Shown here one piece after another: positions 1 through 10,396 of a DNA stretch of 64,000 bases (the first letter of the stretch is position 1; the number at the start of each line of letters is the position of its first letter). The stretch is from NCBI GenBank assembly GCA_023213395.1, contig CM041465.1, positions 231,639,741-231,703,740 of the forward strand, read 5' to 3'. Source of the DNA: Cycas panzhihuaensis. Its lineage: Eukaryota > Cycadophyta. Both the position numbers and the translations under genes were made by a program. The notes beneath the pieces were generated by a model that was not told the origin of the DNA, searched no databases, and saw only the letters and a list, made by a program, of their open reading frames with translations.

Positions 1-890
1 AAGAGATCCATCGGTTACATGGCTTCCCTAAAGCAATGGTAAGTGATCGTGAACCAAAATTTACTAGTAAATTTTGGCAGGACCTATTTAGAATTGCAGG
101 AACAAAACTCAAGATGAGCACAACATACCACCCTCAGACTAATGGGCAAACATAGATCATCAACAAATGTTTAGAGGGATACTTAAGGAACTTCTACTCA
201 GACAAACAAAAACAATGGCATCAATGGCTACATTTAGTAGAATGGTGGTACAACACCACATATCATTCTTCAACAAAAATGACACCTTTCCAGGCTTTAT
301 ATGGCTACATGCCACCATCATTATTAACCTGGAATAGACCTTCAAGGGTCCAGGCAGTCGAAGAACATCAAAAGCAAATGGAGAAAACCATCAACAAATT
401 GAAGGATAACTTAGCAATGGCACAAAACAAAATGAAATAGTAGGCCGATCAAAAGTGACTTGAACGACAATTCGAGGTAGGTGATTGGGTCTTCTTACGC
501 CTTCAGCTGTACAAATAGATGTCCCTATAGAAAAGAAGCAATCAAAAGCTAACACCTAGATACTTTGGTCCTTACGAAATCATTTCCAAAATTGGTGAAG
601 TCACTTACTAGTTAAAACTCCTAGAAAACACGAAGATTCACAACGTTTTTCATGTGTCCTGTCTGAAAACGAAGATTGGGGAAAAGATCGTTCCTCAATC
701 TAATATACCAGAACTCGACGACGAAGGAAATATAACACTGGAAGCCGAAGAAGTCCTGCAATCCCGCACCTGATCACTCAGGTCCAGACTGATCAAAGAA
801 CACTTAATCAAATGGAAGAACCTGGATATTGAGGATGCCACATGGGAAAAAGATGAATGGTTAAAACAGTTTTCGAACCTGGCAGTGCTT
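1..890 (+). pseudogene. gypsy integrase core and chromodomain remnant (GYP-1 pol C-terminus)
   Basis: Translation from the first bases gives a typical gypsy integrase: a [12 protein letters not shown] motif carrying the second catalytic aspartate, then [11 protein letters not shown] and MTPFQALYGYMPP. The position that normally holds the catalytic glutamate, just after NGQT, is a TAG stop (about 151-153). More stops follow near 440 and 610. Around 735-880 a frame reads RLIKEHLIKWKNLDIEDATW, the core pattern of a chromodomain (basic, W-K-N/G, then E-A-T-W). Integrase joins retroelement DNA to chromosomes, and chromodomains bias that insertion towards heterochromatin. This copy cannot act because the glutamate is lost and the frame is broken. 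Confidence 0.85.
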
Positions 891-924
891 TGAGGGCAAA
901 GCACAATCTGGGGGGGGGGGGACT

Positions 925-1450
925 TGAAGCGATCTCTTTCAGAATCTGGCCGACTTCTATGTGCTAGATGTGGCTGACTTTTTATGGTTATGTTGAGCGC
1001 ATTCCTCCCTGCTCTAGCTGACTTCTTTATGTCCCTGTTTGAGCACCTATTTATATTGACTTTGAGGTCTTTCCAAGGCATCCATTTGTGAAGTGTCTCC
1101 TCCTTATTTTCGGCCTTAAGGCAATTGCAGATTTTTGGCCTTAGGGCTGCAATTTCTAAGGAGGATCCCTGCCTCGAAGGGTCTTGTGTTGTTGCAGGAA
1201 GTACAGGTACTTTGTTGGAACTCTACTTATATTTTGTGACGTTTTGGTATCATATTTTCTAGTATTTTGTATTTGATTTGTATTTGGAGATATAATCTTG
1301 GTATTATATATACGAAAGGTGTCCGCTATCTGTAAAATTCGCCCTACTTGTTCTATTATTGGTGAACTCTCCCTCTCTTGTTCTATTTTTCTGTGAATTT
1401 GCTCTACTCTGTTCTATTTTTCCGTTCATTTGAGCAAAGGAATGGTTACA
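925..1450 (+). repeat. GYP-1 3' LTR (~526 bp)
   Basis: It starts TGAAGC directly after the G-rich polypurine tract and ends GGTTACA. Much of it aligns by eye with 63089-63555: a shared 'ggccttaaggca' block, then 'ctaaggaggatc' and 'gcctc.aaggg', in the same order and spacing. The related copy ends GTTACA just before a primer-binding site, which fixes this LTR end. The TATA-like stretch at about 1050 (TTTATATT) is weaker than the TATAAATAG of the other copy. Confidence 0.8.
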
Positions 1451-2130
1451 TTGTCCTTCCTCAACCTCTAGCAATTGAATACTTGGACATTGAGAAAACA
1501 ACAAACCTTGAAACAGAGCGGGATAGAAAAATAAAACAGATTGAGTAGCACCTTTTACAGCTTCTAGATTTTTCGAGAATTTAGTAGCAACAAATTTAGC
1601 CCAATTAAACTTTTGGCCTTCTGTAACTTTAATCAACATGGTATGCGAATGAGTGGGCACAAATGAGTTCTTTTGTCCCAAAATAACTCTTGTAAATATA
1701 AAATGAGCTATCCAGTGCATTTCCTTGGATGAAATTCCTGAAATCCAGATTCTTGAGGTAGAAATGTCTATGACTCCTTAGCCCCAATTTCATGTGCGGC
1801 TTGTTCCCTAGATATCTACTTACCCATGGGAATATCTGGACCTTCATTGGGTAGCCCTGTTATCTTCGCAATCGCCTCTGTCGACAAATCCAACAGGGAT
1901 GGTTGCCGTACCACTAATGCGATTGCCATTGACAGAAAGGTATCTACATTTGGAAGAACTTTGACCAGCACATATTGGTTCAATCCCGCGCCTATCATCT
2001 TCTTTTTGCATTCATCTTTAGATTCCATTTCCTGCCATTGTCTTTGTATCCGCTCATCATCTGATTCTTGGAAAGTAACTATCATCCGCTGCCATCCTTT
2101 TTGCTCCTCTCCCTTCTTCCTTCCTTGCAT
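1451..2130 (-). pseudogene. unrecognised - strand ORF remnant, possibly a post-pol ORF of GYP-2
   Basis: The open frame at 1816-2130 (104 aa) begins MQGRKKGEEQKG and contains LSTEAIAKITGLPNEG. The same frame continues past a stop (about 1813-1815) with ISREQAAHEIGA, and similarity-like coding text runs on to about 1629 in another frame. I do not recognise the family. Proteins with a 'T.A.I...TGLP..G' segment turn up as plant transposon-linked hypothetical proteins, but that is recollection, not a search. Its place on the same strand as GYP-2, downstream of the GYP-2 pol, suggests an extra ORF between pol and the 3' LTR. It could also be an unrelated remnant. Confidence 0.4.
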
Positions 2131-2454
2131 AGGTTTCTCTGTGCAATTTGATTAATATTGACCTTAAAATAAATTAATTCACAACTATGATATTAATGCA
2201 CCCACCTTCTTTCCGTCTTGTCGCAATCATGGAAAGGCGATCCTTGTAGATTGTGATCGATTCATTCTTAATAACGGTCACCTCCCTATTTTCGTGCCGC
2301 CTTATTTACTCCACCATGATCGCGTCTATTAATGAGGAGGTAATTATTGCCAATTGCACATTTAATTAACTTCTCATGGTTCGCCTTTTCATGATGGCCA
2401 TGATTACTACCATATGTTTTGGATTAATTTTTTTTGTTTTTTTATCTCGTCGTG
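2131..2454. other. stretch with no gene recognised
   Basis: This is AT-rich sequence between the ORF remnant and the COP-1 5' LTR. It is probably the 3' untranslated part of GYP-2, because it lies on the other side of the COP-1 insertion from GYP-2 pol. Its last six bases, GTCGTG, match the first six after COP-1. I see no coding frame in it. Confidence 0.4.
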
Positions 2455-3009
2455 TGTTAATCCTTATGTTTACATGTTAAGATTATGTATTTTATTTTCA
2501 TGTAATATTTGTACTTTTGTACTTTAGGGGTGACTTTATCACTTAAGTGATAAAGTGCACACCCACATTCTTTCTAGTGACACAACGTTGTCACTAAAGG
2601 GTCAAATGGACCCTCATACACTTTTGCTTACATGAGAGCCCAAAAGGACACATGTCCTACATGCAAGGCATGTATCTTGAATGTTTGACACTTGTCAAAC
2701 ATCCAAGGCCTTAGGTCTCTCATTTCACTCTATATAATGAGACCTCTTCTCATTGTCTTACAAGATAGTTGGAGCTGTATTGTTATGATGTCAGTTTGCT
2801 AATCAAACTGTTTATTCTTTTGGAGGTTGGACCAATTCCAACTCCACACATTGGGTATCATTTCTCTTGCTCTTTCATTTTATGCTTTGTCTCTTATGCT
2901 TTCTTTCATCTTGAGAATATTATACTTGTTAAGTATTTGTGCTTCTAGAACTAGAGTGATCCTAGCTTCTAGATCTTGGGACTGTGAGGCCATTAGGTCT
3001 CTTTTCACA
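2455..3009 (+). repeat. COP-1 5' LTR (555 bp)
   Basis: It runs from TGTTAATCC to TTTTCACA and is nearly identical to 9844-10396. It holds a TATA box at 2731-2737 and is followed at 3012 by the PBS, so transcription would start within it. Confidence 0.95.
2731..2737 (+). promoter_or_regulatory. TATA box of COP-1 5' LTR
   Basis: TATATAA lies in the context 'cactctatataatgag', about 280 bp before the LTR end. The same box is kept in the 3' LTR at 10119-10125. The position fits a U3/R boundary promoter, but no start site can be read from sequence alone. Confidence 0.6.
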
Positions 3010-3011
3010 TT

Positions 3012-3023
3012 TGGTATCAGAGC
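3012..3023 (+). other. COP-1 primer-binding site (initiator-tRNA-Met type)
   Basis: TGGTATCAGAGC lies two bases after the LTR end. This is the standard plant PBS complementary to the 3' end of initiator tRNA-Met, where minus-strand DNA synthesis starts. Confidence 0.9.
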
Positions 3024-5671
3024 AAGAGGAGACTAGTTCCCTCTGTTCTGTTTGTAGTTGCTCAAGGAGATTCGAAGAAAGCCTACAAACCCTTAGTGAC
3101 GACCTTCGCACTCCGAAGGCAATCCAAGGTTTGTTTGAAGATCATTTCTTGCAGGTTCAAGGCTTTGCTGAAGTATTTTAAAAGGAGGAGCTTTCTATAT
3201 TCAAATCTGAATTTTTTTTTCGGATTACTTTCAAGGTTTTGAGCAAAGTACTCACGTTTTTCATGGTTTTTTCATTAAAAATCAAACTTTTTGAGCTGAT
3301 TCTTCTTATAGTTCAGGTGTTGACATAGTATGCAGCTTACTGAAACTCTTTAATGAAGTCTACTTCAAGCTATTAATTCTTTTGCAGGCTCTGGACTATT
3401 TCTGGGCCATTTTCAGCCCTCAAACCCCACTAAGGAACTCAAAATCCTTAGTGATGTTTGTATTTAGCTTATTTTTTGCTAGAAATCGGCTCTCAAGCTA
3501 TAATTTGTAATCTGGAATTGTTTTGAGAAGTTTCTTAGCAGTGCAGAGGTGCTTTTCATTGTTTTTTAGTGAAATTTTCATCAAAAATTGAGGTTTTTCA
3601 CTCGTTTTTCTTCATTCTAAGTTGGCTGTCCAAGATTTGACACTGCATGTAGTTGTAATAGAGTCCACAGAAGGAGCTCAGCGTGTTGTTGAAGGGTTTT
3701 GAACCCTACACAGCTGTACGACAATCATTTTTCTCCCAGTGACAGGGGCGCCCTCTGTTTGGCTCTTTTGGTTCGTTCTCTCTCACGAAGCAATTTCAGG
3801 TTCTGAAACTTCAGGGAAATCTCCGTACGGGTACTGCAACCCTTCAGTTGAAGTCTCGTCTCCATCCAAGTCTTGTGCAAAACGTACGATCCAACTGATC
3901 ATTTCCACGGGCGCGCGGACAGCGACAGCTCTTTTTCCTCATCATTTCATAGCACTCACTGAAAGTGCTTACATATACTGCTTAAAATGATCAAAACGCT
4001 GAGATCTTCTCAGATCTGAAGTCAATTTGTGAATTCTGGCGTTAATCGGTGAGAAAAATCAATTCTTATCATTGTTTATTTGGTGCGCAGGTCGCCGTTT
4101 TTTCGAAAAATCGAAAAAATCGCATTTTTTTTAACATTAGGTCGTAGACCTTATAATATATAATTAAGAATATTCTCTTTTATATAAACTTAAGTTGACC
4201 TAAAGGTTTATTAAGTCTTCTTTAAAATCATCAAAATTCTTTTTTTTAAAAGCCAAATCTAAAGTTTTTTAAATGATTTTTCATCATTTAATACTTGTTG
4301 ATTTCACTTTAGTGTAAAACGACTAAATCAAGGGTTTTTTCAAGTATTTTTCTACATCAAAAGTGGTTTTTTCTCTTTATTAAGTCATTCTTTTAGTAAA
4401 GGCACTTTGCATAGTGACCTTAGTCTAAATTTTCTTAAGAGAAAAATCACCTTTTTTTGAATTTTTAGAGCTAAAAATCTTCTAAATATTGAGTGATTTC
4501 ATTAAATCACCAATACTAACTCAAACTCACTTATTTGAAGACTAAAAAATACTCTTGTTTAAGTATTTTCAAAGGCTCCCTGCGTGGTGTTCTTACTAAT
4601 CAAGTTGCAAAAACAATTCAAATTTCAGCCTATGGTTCTTGGCTTTTTAACACTTAATTAATGTTGCATAAGTGTTAATTGACTTAAGTGATGTGATTTT
4701 AAGTGTTTGCAGATTGTAAAAAGTGATATTTATCACTATTTTCAAACACCTTTTTAAGGGACCTTGCATGGTGACCTATTGCTCTTAGTCTCAAAAAGGG
4801 CTCAAAAAATACGTTGTACTTAATAAAATCACTTCCTTTTTATCGTTGGGACTATTTTAAAGTCCCAACACTTGGTGCTTGGTGTCCTATTTTGCAAGTG
4901 GTTCTCTTACCTTCACTTTTAAGCATTAAAAGGAACCCACTTGTATCTTCATCACAAAGTTTTGCCTTGCTTCATTGAGTACTTAAGCACATTTTCAAAG
5001 TATTTCTTTGCAAAACTCATTGTAATCAAGCATCTGTTTTTTACTTGGATCTACATAAGCACTACACTTCATTAAGTGCTCATTGCAATAACACTTCAAG
5101 TGTTCATATTGATGTACTAAATTGCTTCTCTTTGAAGCCACTTTCATTGTAAAGCTTAATCAAGCATTCTTATAAGTATATCATCCAAGTAAATAAATCT
5201 AAGTTCACTTTAAAAACTTCTAAAAAGTGACTTAAAATCTTGTTGGAGAGGCTCGAAAAAGGTTTAAACCTTGCCTCTGAAATAACCTTAAGCTTGGTGC
5301 ATTCCCTAGGGGACCAATAGGCCGTCACGGTGCATGACAATTAAGGTTGCTTGAGGGAAAGGAGGTTCGAAAAGGGTGTTATTGGGGCTGTGAATCCCAG
5401 GGAAAGCATGGTACGTCCATGCAGATGAACCCTACCTGCCTTGTCCTAGATTTAACTTGGCCAACTGTTGGATATTCTCTATAAGATCAGAGTTGGACCA
5501 ACTCCATAGCCTAGTCCTCCACCCCTCATCATTCCATTCAGTTATTGGATCTTCTAGTAAGATCAGGACTGTTGGTTTCGTTAGAAGGTGGAACTTAAGC
5601 GACGAAAGCTTTGAGTTTCCAAGTTATTTGCTAGCTTCAAGCTTTATAACTGAAACATTGCTACTATCAAC
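3024..5671 (+). other. COP-1 long leader between PBS and gag
   Basis: About 2.65 kb separates the PBS from the first recognisable gag codon. It is T-rich and has no long frame that looks like a gene. The nearest thing is an 83-aa frame at 3739-3990, without recognisable motifs. The last part (about 5240-5670) is less AT-rich and contains several blocks around 'ggatcttctagtaagatcagg'. It may be an untranslated leader or packaging region, or an insertion inside the element. No LTR-like ends or flanking duplication were seen within it. Confidence 0.55.
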
Positions 5672-6470
5672 ATGCTAAATGCATGCACCATTCGATTAAC
5701 AGGTCAAGATAACTATCAAGAATGGAAAGAATCACTTAGAATTTGTTGATCATGAATGAATTTTGGGGTTATGTTTCTGGAAGACTACCTCAACCTGTAC
5801 CTGTTATCAATGGCAATGTAACTATGCAACCTGATGATGCTTTAGTTGCTGCTTGGGAAGCCAAAGATGAAATCGCTTTGGCATTTCTTCATATGATTGT
5901 TGATGTACATGTGGATCAAACATTGCTTATGCTAAAACCTCTAAGGAAGCTTAGGACATTTTGTCCTCATTGTATGAAAGGCGAGATGAAGCTCGCATTT
6001 TAATGGTTAAAGCCAAATTGTATTTTGTAAAGTTTGTCAAGCCAATGTCAGTTTTTCTTTCCTCCATGAAGGAGGTATGTAATGAGTTGAATACACTAGG
6101 TAGTCCAACAACAAGAGATGAACTGATCACATCTATCACCAAAGCTTTGCCAAAGGACTACAATGGCTTCATATCATTTATTACAAGAGATGGTTCTCTC
6201 AAAAGAATGACATTCAATGAATTTGAAAGTCTATTGCTTCAAGAAGAACAAATCTACACCAAAGATAATGAAGAGGAACCATCCACATCAGGTGCATTCA
6301 CGGCCAACTCAAAGGCCAAGTAGAACCCCAAACCTGCACTCTCAAAGCAGTTTGGGAACATGAACATTGGGTCTTCAAGGACCAATGTTGTATGTCGTGT
6401 GTGGCAAAGGCGGCCACATAGCACCGATTGTCGAAGAAAAACAGCGGATATCGTCAGCAAAGACAACCAC
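5672..6470 (+). pseudogene. COP-1 gag (broken)
   Basis: The chosen start ATG at 5672 gives MLNACTIRLTGQDNYQEWKE, the usual 'L.G..NY..W...' opening of copia gag. A TGA stop follows near 5748. After a frameshift near 5960 the frame continues through LPKDYNGFISFITRDGSLKR and ends in a single CCHC zinc knuckle around 6390-6430 (V-C-G-K-G-G-H-I), whose residues are spread over shifted frames. Gag forms the virus-like particle that packages element RNA. The breaks mean no full protein can be made. Confidence 0.8.
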
Positions 6471-6679
6471 GTCAACCAAATCGGTGTGATGGCGACCACG
6501 TCAACAATACCAACAAAGATTCCAAAGAATAACAAGAAGAAAGAACCCCTCGACCAAATCAAGGTGCCTATCGAGGAGGTCAAAGAGGAAGGGGGAGTTT
6601 TAGAGGTGGCAATCAACGCCACGTTAATCAGTTTGCAGATGAAGACAAACTGTTTTGTGCATATCAAACATCCAAGGTT

Positions 6680-7860
6680 GATGAAACTTGAATTATTCAT
6701 TCTGGAGCTTCACAACACATGACTGGAAGTGAAGAGCTCCTCACCAACATTAAGGAAGGTAAAGGTCAATCAGTGACCTTTGGTAATAATCAATCTGTTA
6801 AGATTTCTGGAATAGGCACAATAACTCCATTTCATTCTTGATCAAATCCTTCCTCCTCATTTTCCGATGGCAATGCCTACTTCATACCTTCAATGGACAA
6901 GAACTTACTATCTGTTAGCAAGTTGGACAAGCAACAGACAAGTGTCTTGTTCAGAAATGGGAAATGTGTAATCAGTGACAAAGATGACCAAGTGGTAGCT
7001 GTTGGATATGAGGATCAAGGCCTCTACAAATTGGATGCAGATAATATAACACTTGATTCTGCTTACTCTGGTTCAATTGTCACTCCATACTTGTCCAAGG
7101 TGCAACTTTGACATCAACGTCTAGGCCATTTGAGCTTAGACAATTTGAGGCAAATGATCAACAAGAATATGGTACATGGGCTTCCAAAGATATATGGCAC
7201 AAAATGTCTTTGTGAAGCGTGCATTATGGGGACTCAACATCGCTTGCCTTTCCCTAAAGGCAAAGCATGGCGTGCATCACATCCTTTGTAGTTGGTACAT
7301 TCGAATTTGTGTGGACCTATGTCCACCGCATCTTTTGGAGGAGCTTTGTGTTACATCTCCTTCATTGATGACTTTTCTCACAAAGTCTGGGTCAACTTCA
7401 TCAAGCACAAGTTTGAAGCTTTTTCCAAATTCAAAAAATTGAAGCTTGAAGTAGAAAATGAGTCTGGCCACTCAATCAATCAAAACATTAAGGACAGACA
7501 ATGGAGGTGAATTTACTTCAAATGAATTCACCCAATACTGCAAGGATAACGACATTCAGAGACAACTGACTATTCCTCACACTCCTCAACAAAATGGGGT
7601 CTCCGAGCGAATGAACAGAACTTTGGCTAATAAAGCCAAAGCAATGATGCATGCACAAGGACTCACTCGAGCCATCAAGGTAAGCATTTCACACAGCTGC
7701 CTATGTGGCCAATCGCAGTCCAACTACAACAGTCACCAATATGACACCCGAGGAGGCATGGTCTGGCAAAAAGTCAACTGTCAGCCATTTGAGGACTTTT
7801 GGGTGCACTGCTTATATGCACATCCCCGATCAGCAAAGGACAAAATTAGCCAAGCATAGT
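6680..7860 (+). pseudogene. COP-1 protease and integrase (broken)
   Basis: Around 6686-6715 the protease active site reads IIHSGASQHMT where the family has D-S-G-A-S: the catalytic Asp codon is CAT (His), and the residue three before it is a TGA stop. The frame at 6893-7111 (MDKNLLSVSKL...) is the Gag-pre-integrase region. A further TGA replaces the residue before HQRLGHLS, the first part of the HHCC zinc domain, and C-E-A-C-I-M-G follows near 7215. The integrase core shows FIDDFSHKVW, then LRTDNGGEF, and TPQQNGVSERMNRTL with the catalytic Glu. Frameshifts occur near 7500 and 7690. Integrase upstream of RT is diagnostic of copia. Confidence 0.85.
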
Positions 7861-9549
7861 CTAAAATGCATCTTTCTAGGATATGCCATTCATAACAAAG
7901 CCTACAAGTTGTATGATCCCATAGGGAAGAAAATGCATCTCTCAAGAGATGTCATCTTTGTTGAAGAAGATCATAAGGAGTTGCAAACAGCATCCATGCA
8001 ACCTCCCATTGACAAAGGTAAGAAGATTATTGAGGCCTTCCTTCCCTCTCAATCTTCTACACCATGTACATCATCTGCACCTACTGGACCGTCTATATCA
8101 ACTGAATTTGCTCCACTTGATCCAAGCACATCTTTTATTGATCAACCACTTAGACCAGAAGATCTCGAGGTTCAAGGTACTTCGATTCAAAAGTTACCAA
8201 AATGGTACACACAAATAGCACAGGACGACCACATTATTGAAGGAAAACGTCTATCAAAACACAGGCAGCAGACCAATTATGCACTTATGGCTGAAGTGCT
8301 ATGTGTTGATGAGCCTTCCACTTTTGAGGAGGCTTCTAAAAATGAAAATTGGAAGGCTGCCATGGATGAAGAAATCCATTCTATTGAAAAGAATGGTACT
8401 TGGGATTTGATTGAATTACCTAAACACAAACAGGCAATCAGTTGCAAAGGGGTCTGCAAGACCAATTTCCATTTTGATGGTTCACTTAAGCGGCAGAAGG
8501 CCCGTCTTGTGGCAAAAGGATTCAAACAAAAGGAAGGCATTGACTATGAGGAAACTTTTGCACCAGTGGCAAATATGAACACCATCAGACTCATCTTGGC
8601 CTTAGCTGCTCAATGCAAATGGCCAGTCTATCAGATGGACGTGAAGAGCGCTTTTCTTAACGGCGATCTTCAGGAGGAGGTATACTTGGAGCAACCTCCC
8701 GGTTACAAAGTACAAGGTAAGGAGCATTTTGTATGTCGCCTAAAAAAGACGTTATATGGCTTGAAACAAGCTCCAAGAGCATGGTACTCAAAGATCGATG
8801 ATTACTTCTTGAGACATGGGTTTCATCGATCTACTTCAGATCCTAACCTATATATAAAACATGAAAATAACCATGTCATTTTTGTTGCCTTGTATGTAGA
8901 TGACTTAGTGATCACTGACAGTGACACTAAGATGATACACATTCTCCAAGATGACTTGAAAAGAAGTTTCGAGATGATGATCTTGAACTTCTCCATTACT
9001 TTAGGCTTTGAGATATGGCAATGTACCAAAGATATCTTTATGTCCCAAGCGAAATACTCTTGGGACATTTTGCAGTGGTTCACAATGCACGACTGCAAAC
9101 CAACGCCTACACCAATGGAGAATGGATCTAAGCTTACTCTCAATGAGGAAGCTGCACCTGCAGATCCCACACTTTATCGGCAGTTGATTGGGAGCCTCAT
9201 TTATCTCACCAACACTCGACCGGACATTTCATTTACAATTGAAATTTGTTCACGATACATGTCTCAACCCAATCAAAAACACTGGAATGCAGCTAAATGC
9301 ATACTTAAATACATCAAAGGCACATTACAACATGGACTTGAGTATGCACATAACGAGAACTTCACTCTAGAAGGGTTCTCAGATTCTAATTGGGTAGGTT
9401 GCCAAGATAGTAGGAGATCAACCCTGGATCTGCTTTTTCCCTTGGTTCGAAGCTTGTTTCGTGGAGTTGCAAGAAGCAACCCAATGTTACCTTGTCCTCC
9501 ACCAAGAAAGTACAAAGTCGGCAAGACTTGTGAGGCTATTTGGCTATGA
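7705..9549 (+). CDS. COP-1 reverse transcriptase ORF, 614 aa, longest open pol frame here
   Basis: This frame first gives the C-terminal part of integrase (TPEEAWSGKK, FGCTAYMHIPD), then a variable linker, then the RNA-dependent DNA polymerase typical of copia (Pfam RVT_2). Visible motifs are WKAAMDEEI, LVAKGFKQKEGIDYEETFAP, QMDVKSAFLNGDL, YGLKQAPRAWY and the catalytic LYVDDL near 8890-8915. TLYRQLIGSLIYLTNTRPDI and the start of RNase H (GFSDSNWVGC) follow. The frame is lost after about 9420 by a frameshift, and the remaining residues are out of register. The ATG at 7705 is not the natural start; it lies inside pol. RT activity cannot be excluded for the fragment, but a complete polyprotein is impossible. 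Confidence 0.85.
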   Translation: MANRSPTTTVTNMTPEEAWSGKKSTVSHLRTFGCTAYMHIPDQQRTKLAKHSLKCIFLGYAIHNKAYKLYDPIGKKMHLSRDVIFVEEDHKELQTASMQPPIDKGKKIIEAFLPSQSSTPCTSSAPTGPSISTEFAPLDPSTSFIDQPLRPEDLEVQGTSIQKLPKWYTQIAQDDHIIEGKRLSKHRQQTNYALMAEVLCVDEPSTFEEASKNENWKAAMDEEIHSIEKNGTWDLIELPKHKQAISCKGVCKTNFHFDGSLKRQKARLVAKGFKQKEGIDYEETFAPVANMNTIRLILALAAQCKWPVYQMDVKSAFLNGDLQEEVYLEQPPGYKVQGKEHFVCRLKKTLYGLKQAPRAWYSKIDDYFLRHGFHRSTSDPNLYIKHENNHVIFVALYVDDLVITDSDTKMIHILQDDLKRSFEMMILNFSITLGFEIWQCTKDIFMSQAKYSWDILQWFTMHDCKPTPTPMENGSKLTLNEEAAPADPTLYRQLIGSLIYLTNTRPDISFTIEICSRYMSQPNQKHWNAAKCILKYIKGTLQHGLEYAHNENFTLEGFSDSNWVGCQDSRRSTLDLLFPLVRSLFRGVARSNPMLPCPPPRKYKVGKTCEAIWL

Positions 9550-9832
9550 CGGATTCTTGGGGAGCTTGGACTTGAGCAAAATCACCCCACCAGGATATAT
9601 TGTGACAATCAAAGTGTACTCAAGTTAACTAAGAATCTAGTTTTTCATGCACGGACAAAACACATCGAGGTTCATCATCACTTCATCAGAGAACATGTGC
9701 AGAATGGTGAGATCAACCTCCAAAGATGCACCTCTGAGGAGCAGATAATAGATATTTTTACCAAGCCTCTTGGTAGAGAAAAGTTTGTAAAATTCAAAGA
9801 TGGTCTTGGTGTCTGACTTAACATTGTAAACA
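9388..9832 (+). pseudogene. COP-1 RNase H C-terminal remnant
   Basis: After the frameshift near 9420 other frames still carry the copia RNase H tail: SGSAFSLGSKLVSWSCKKQ, then 'YCDNQSVLKLTKN' from 9600, 'HARTKHIEVHHHFIREHV' from 9645 and 'DIFTKPLGREKFVKF' near 9755. The polypurine tract AAGGGGGGG (about 9835-9843) follows directly and primes plus-strand synthesis. Confidence 0.8.
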
Positions 9833-9843
9833 GTAAGGGGGGG

Positions 9844-10396
9844 TGTTAAACCTTATGTTTACATGTTAAGATTATGTATTTTATTTTCATGTAATATTTG
9901 TACTTTTGTACTTTAGGGGTGACTTATCACTTAAGTGATAAGGTGCACACCCACATTCTTTCTAGTGACACAACGTTGTCACTAAAGGGTCAAATGGACC
10001 CTCATGCACTTTTGCTCACATGAGAGCCCAAAAGGACACATGTCTTACATGCAAGGCATGTATCTTGGATGTTTGACACTTGTCAAACATCCAAGGCCTT
10101 AGGTCTCTCATTTCACTCTATATAATGAGACCTCTTCTCATTGTCTCACAAGAGAGTTGAGTCAGATTGTTATGCTATCAGTTTGCTTATCAAACTGTTT
10201 ATTCTTTTGGAGGTTGGACCAATTCCAACTCCACACATTGGGTATCATTTCTCTTGCTCCTTCATTTTATGCTTTGTTTCTTATGCTTTCTTTCATCTTG
10301 AGAATATTATACTTGTTAAGTATTTGTGCTTTTAGAACTAGAGTGATCCTAGCTTCTAGATCTTGGGACTGTGAGGCCATTAGGTCTCTTTTCACA
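9844..10396 (+). repeat. COP-1 3' LTR (553 bp)
   Basis: It starts TGTTAAACC right after the polypurine tract and ends TTTTCACA. Compared with 2455-3009 there are about 20 substitutions or small indels. The TATA box is kept at 10119-10125. Confidence 0.95.

Larger units (their letters stand above)
1..1450 (+). mobile_element. GYP-1: Ty3/gypsy chromovirus, 3' part (left end outside window)
   Basis: The segment reads, in order, integrase core, integrase C-terminal region, a chromodomain-like tail, a long G tract (910-921) acting as polypurine tract, and a 3' LTR. That order is standard for + strand Ty3/gypsy chromoviruses. The rest of the element lies left of the window. Several in-frame stops show it is dead. 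Its LTR is clearly related to the 5' LTR at 63089-63555, so two members of one family sit at the two ends of this window. It appears to interrupt the - strand element GYP-2, whose remnants resume to its right. Confidence 0.85.
2455..10396 (+). mobile_element. COP-1: full-length Ty1/copia LTR retrotransposon
   Basis: Two long direct repeats (2455-3009 and 9844-10396) start TGTTAA and end TTTTCACA. They bracket a PBS complementary to the 3' end of initiator-tRNA-Met, gag, protease, integrase, RT, RNase H and a G-rich polypurine tract. Integrase upstream of RT marks it as Ty1/copia. GTCGTG lies immediately left (2449-2454) and right (10397-10402), a target-site duplication of 5-6 bp. The LTRs differ at about 20 of 555 positions by eye, so this is one of the younger insertions here, yet its frames are broken. 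It sits inside the - strand gypsy element GYP-2. Confidence 0.95.

Noticed and set aside
1826-2155. 109-aa + strand open frame
   Set aside because: It lies antisense to the more protein-like - strand frame 1816-2130 and has no recognisable motif; treated as a shadow.
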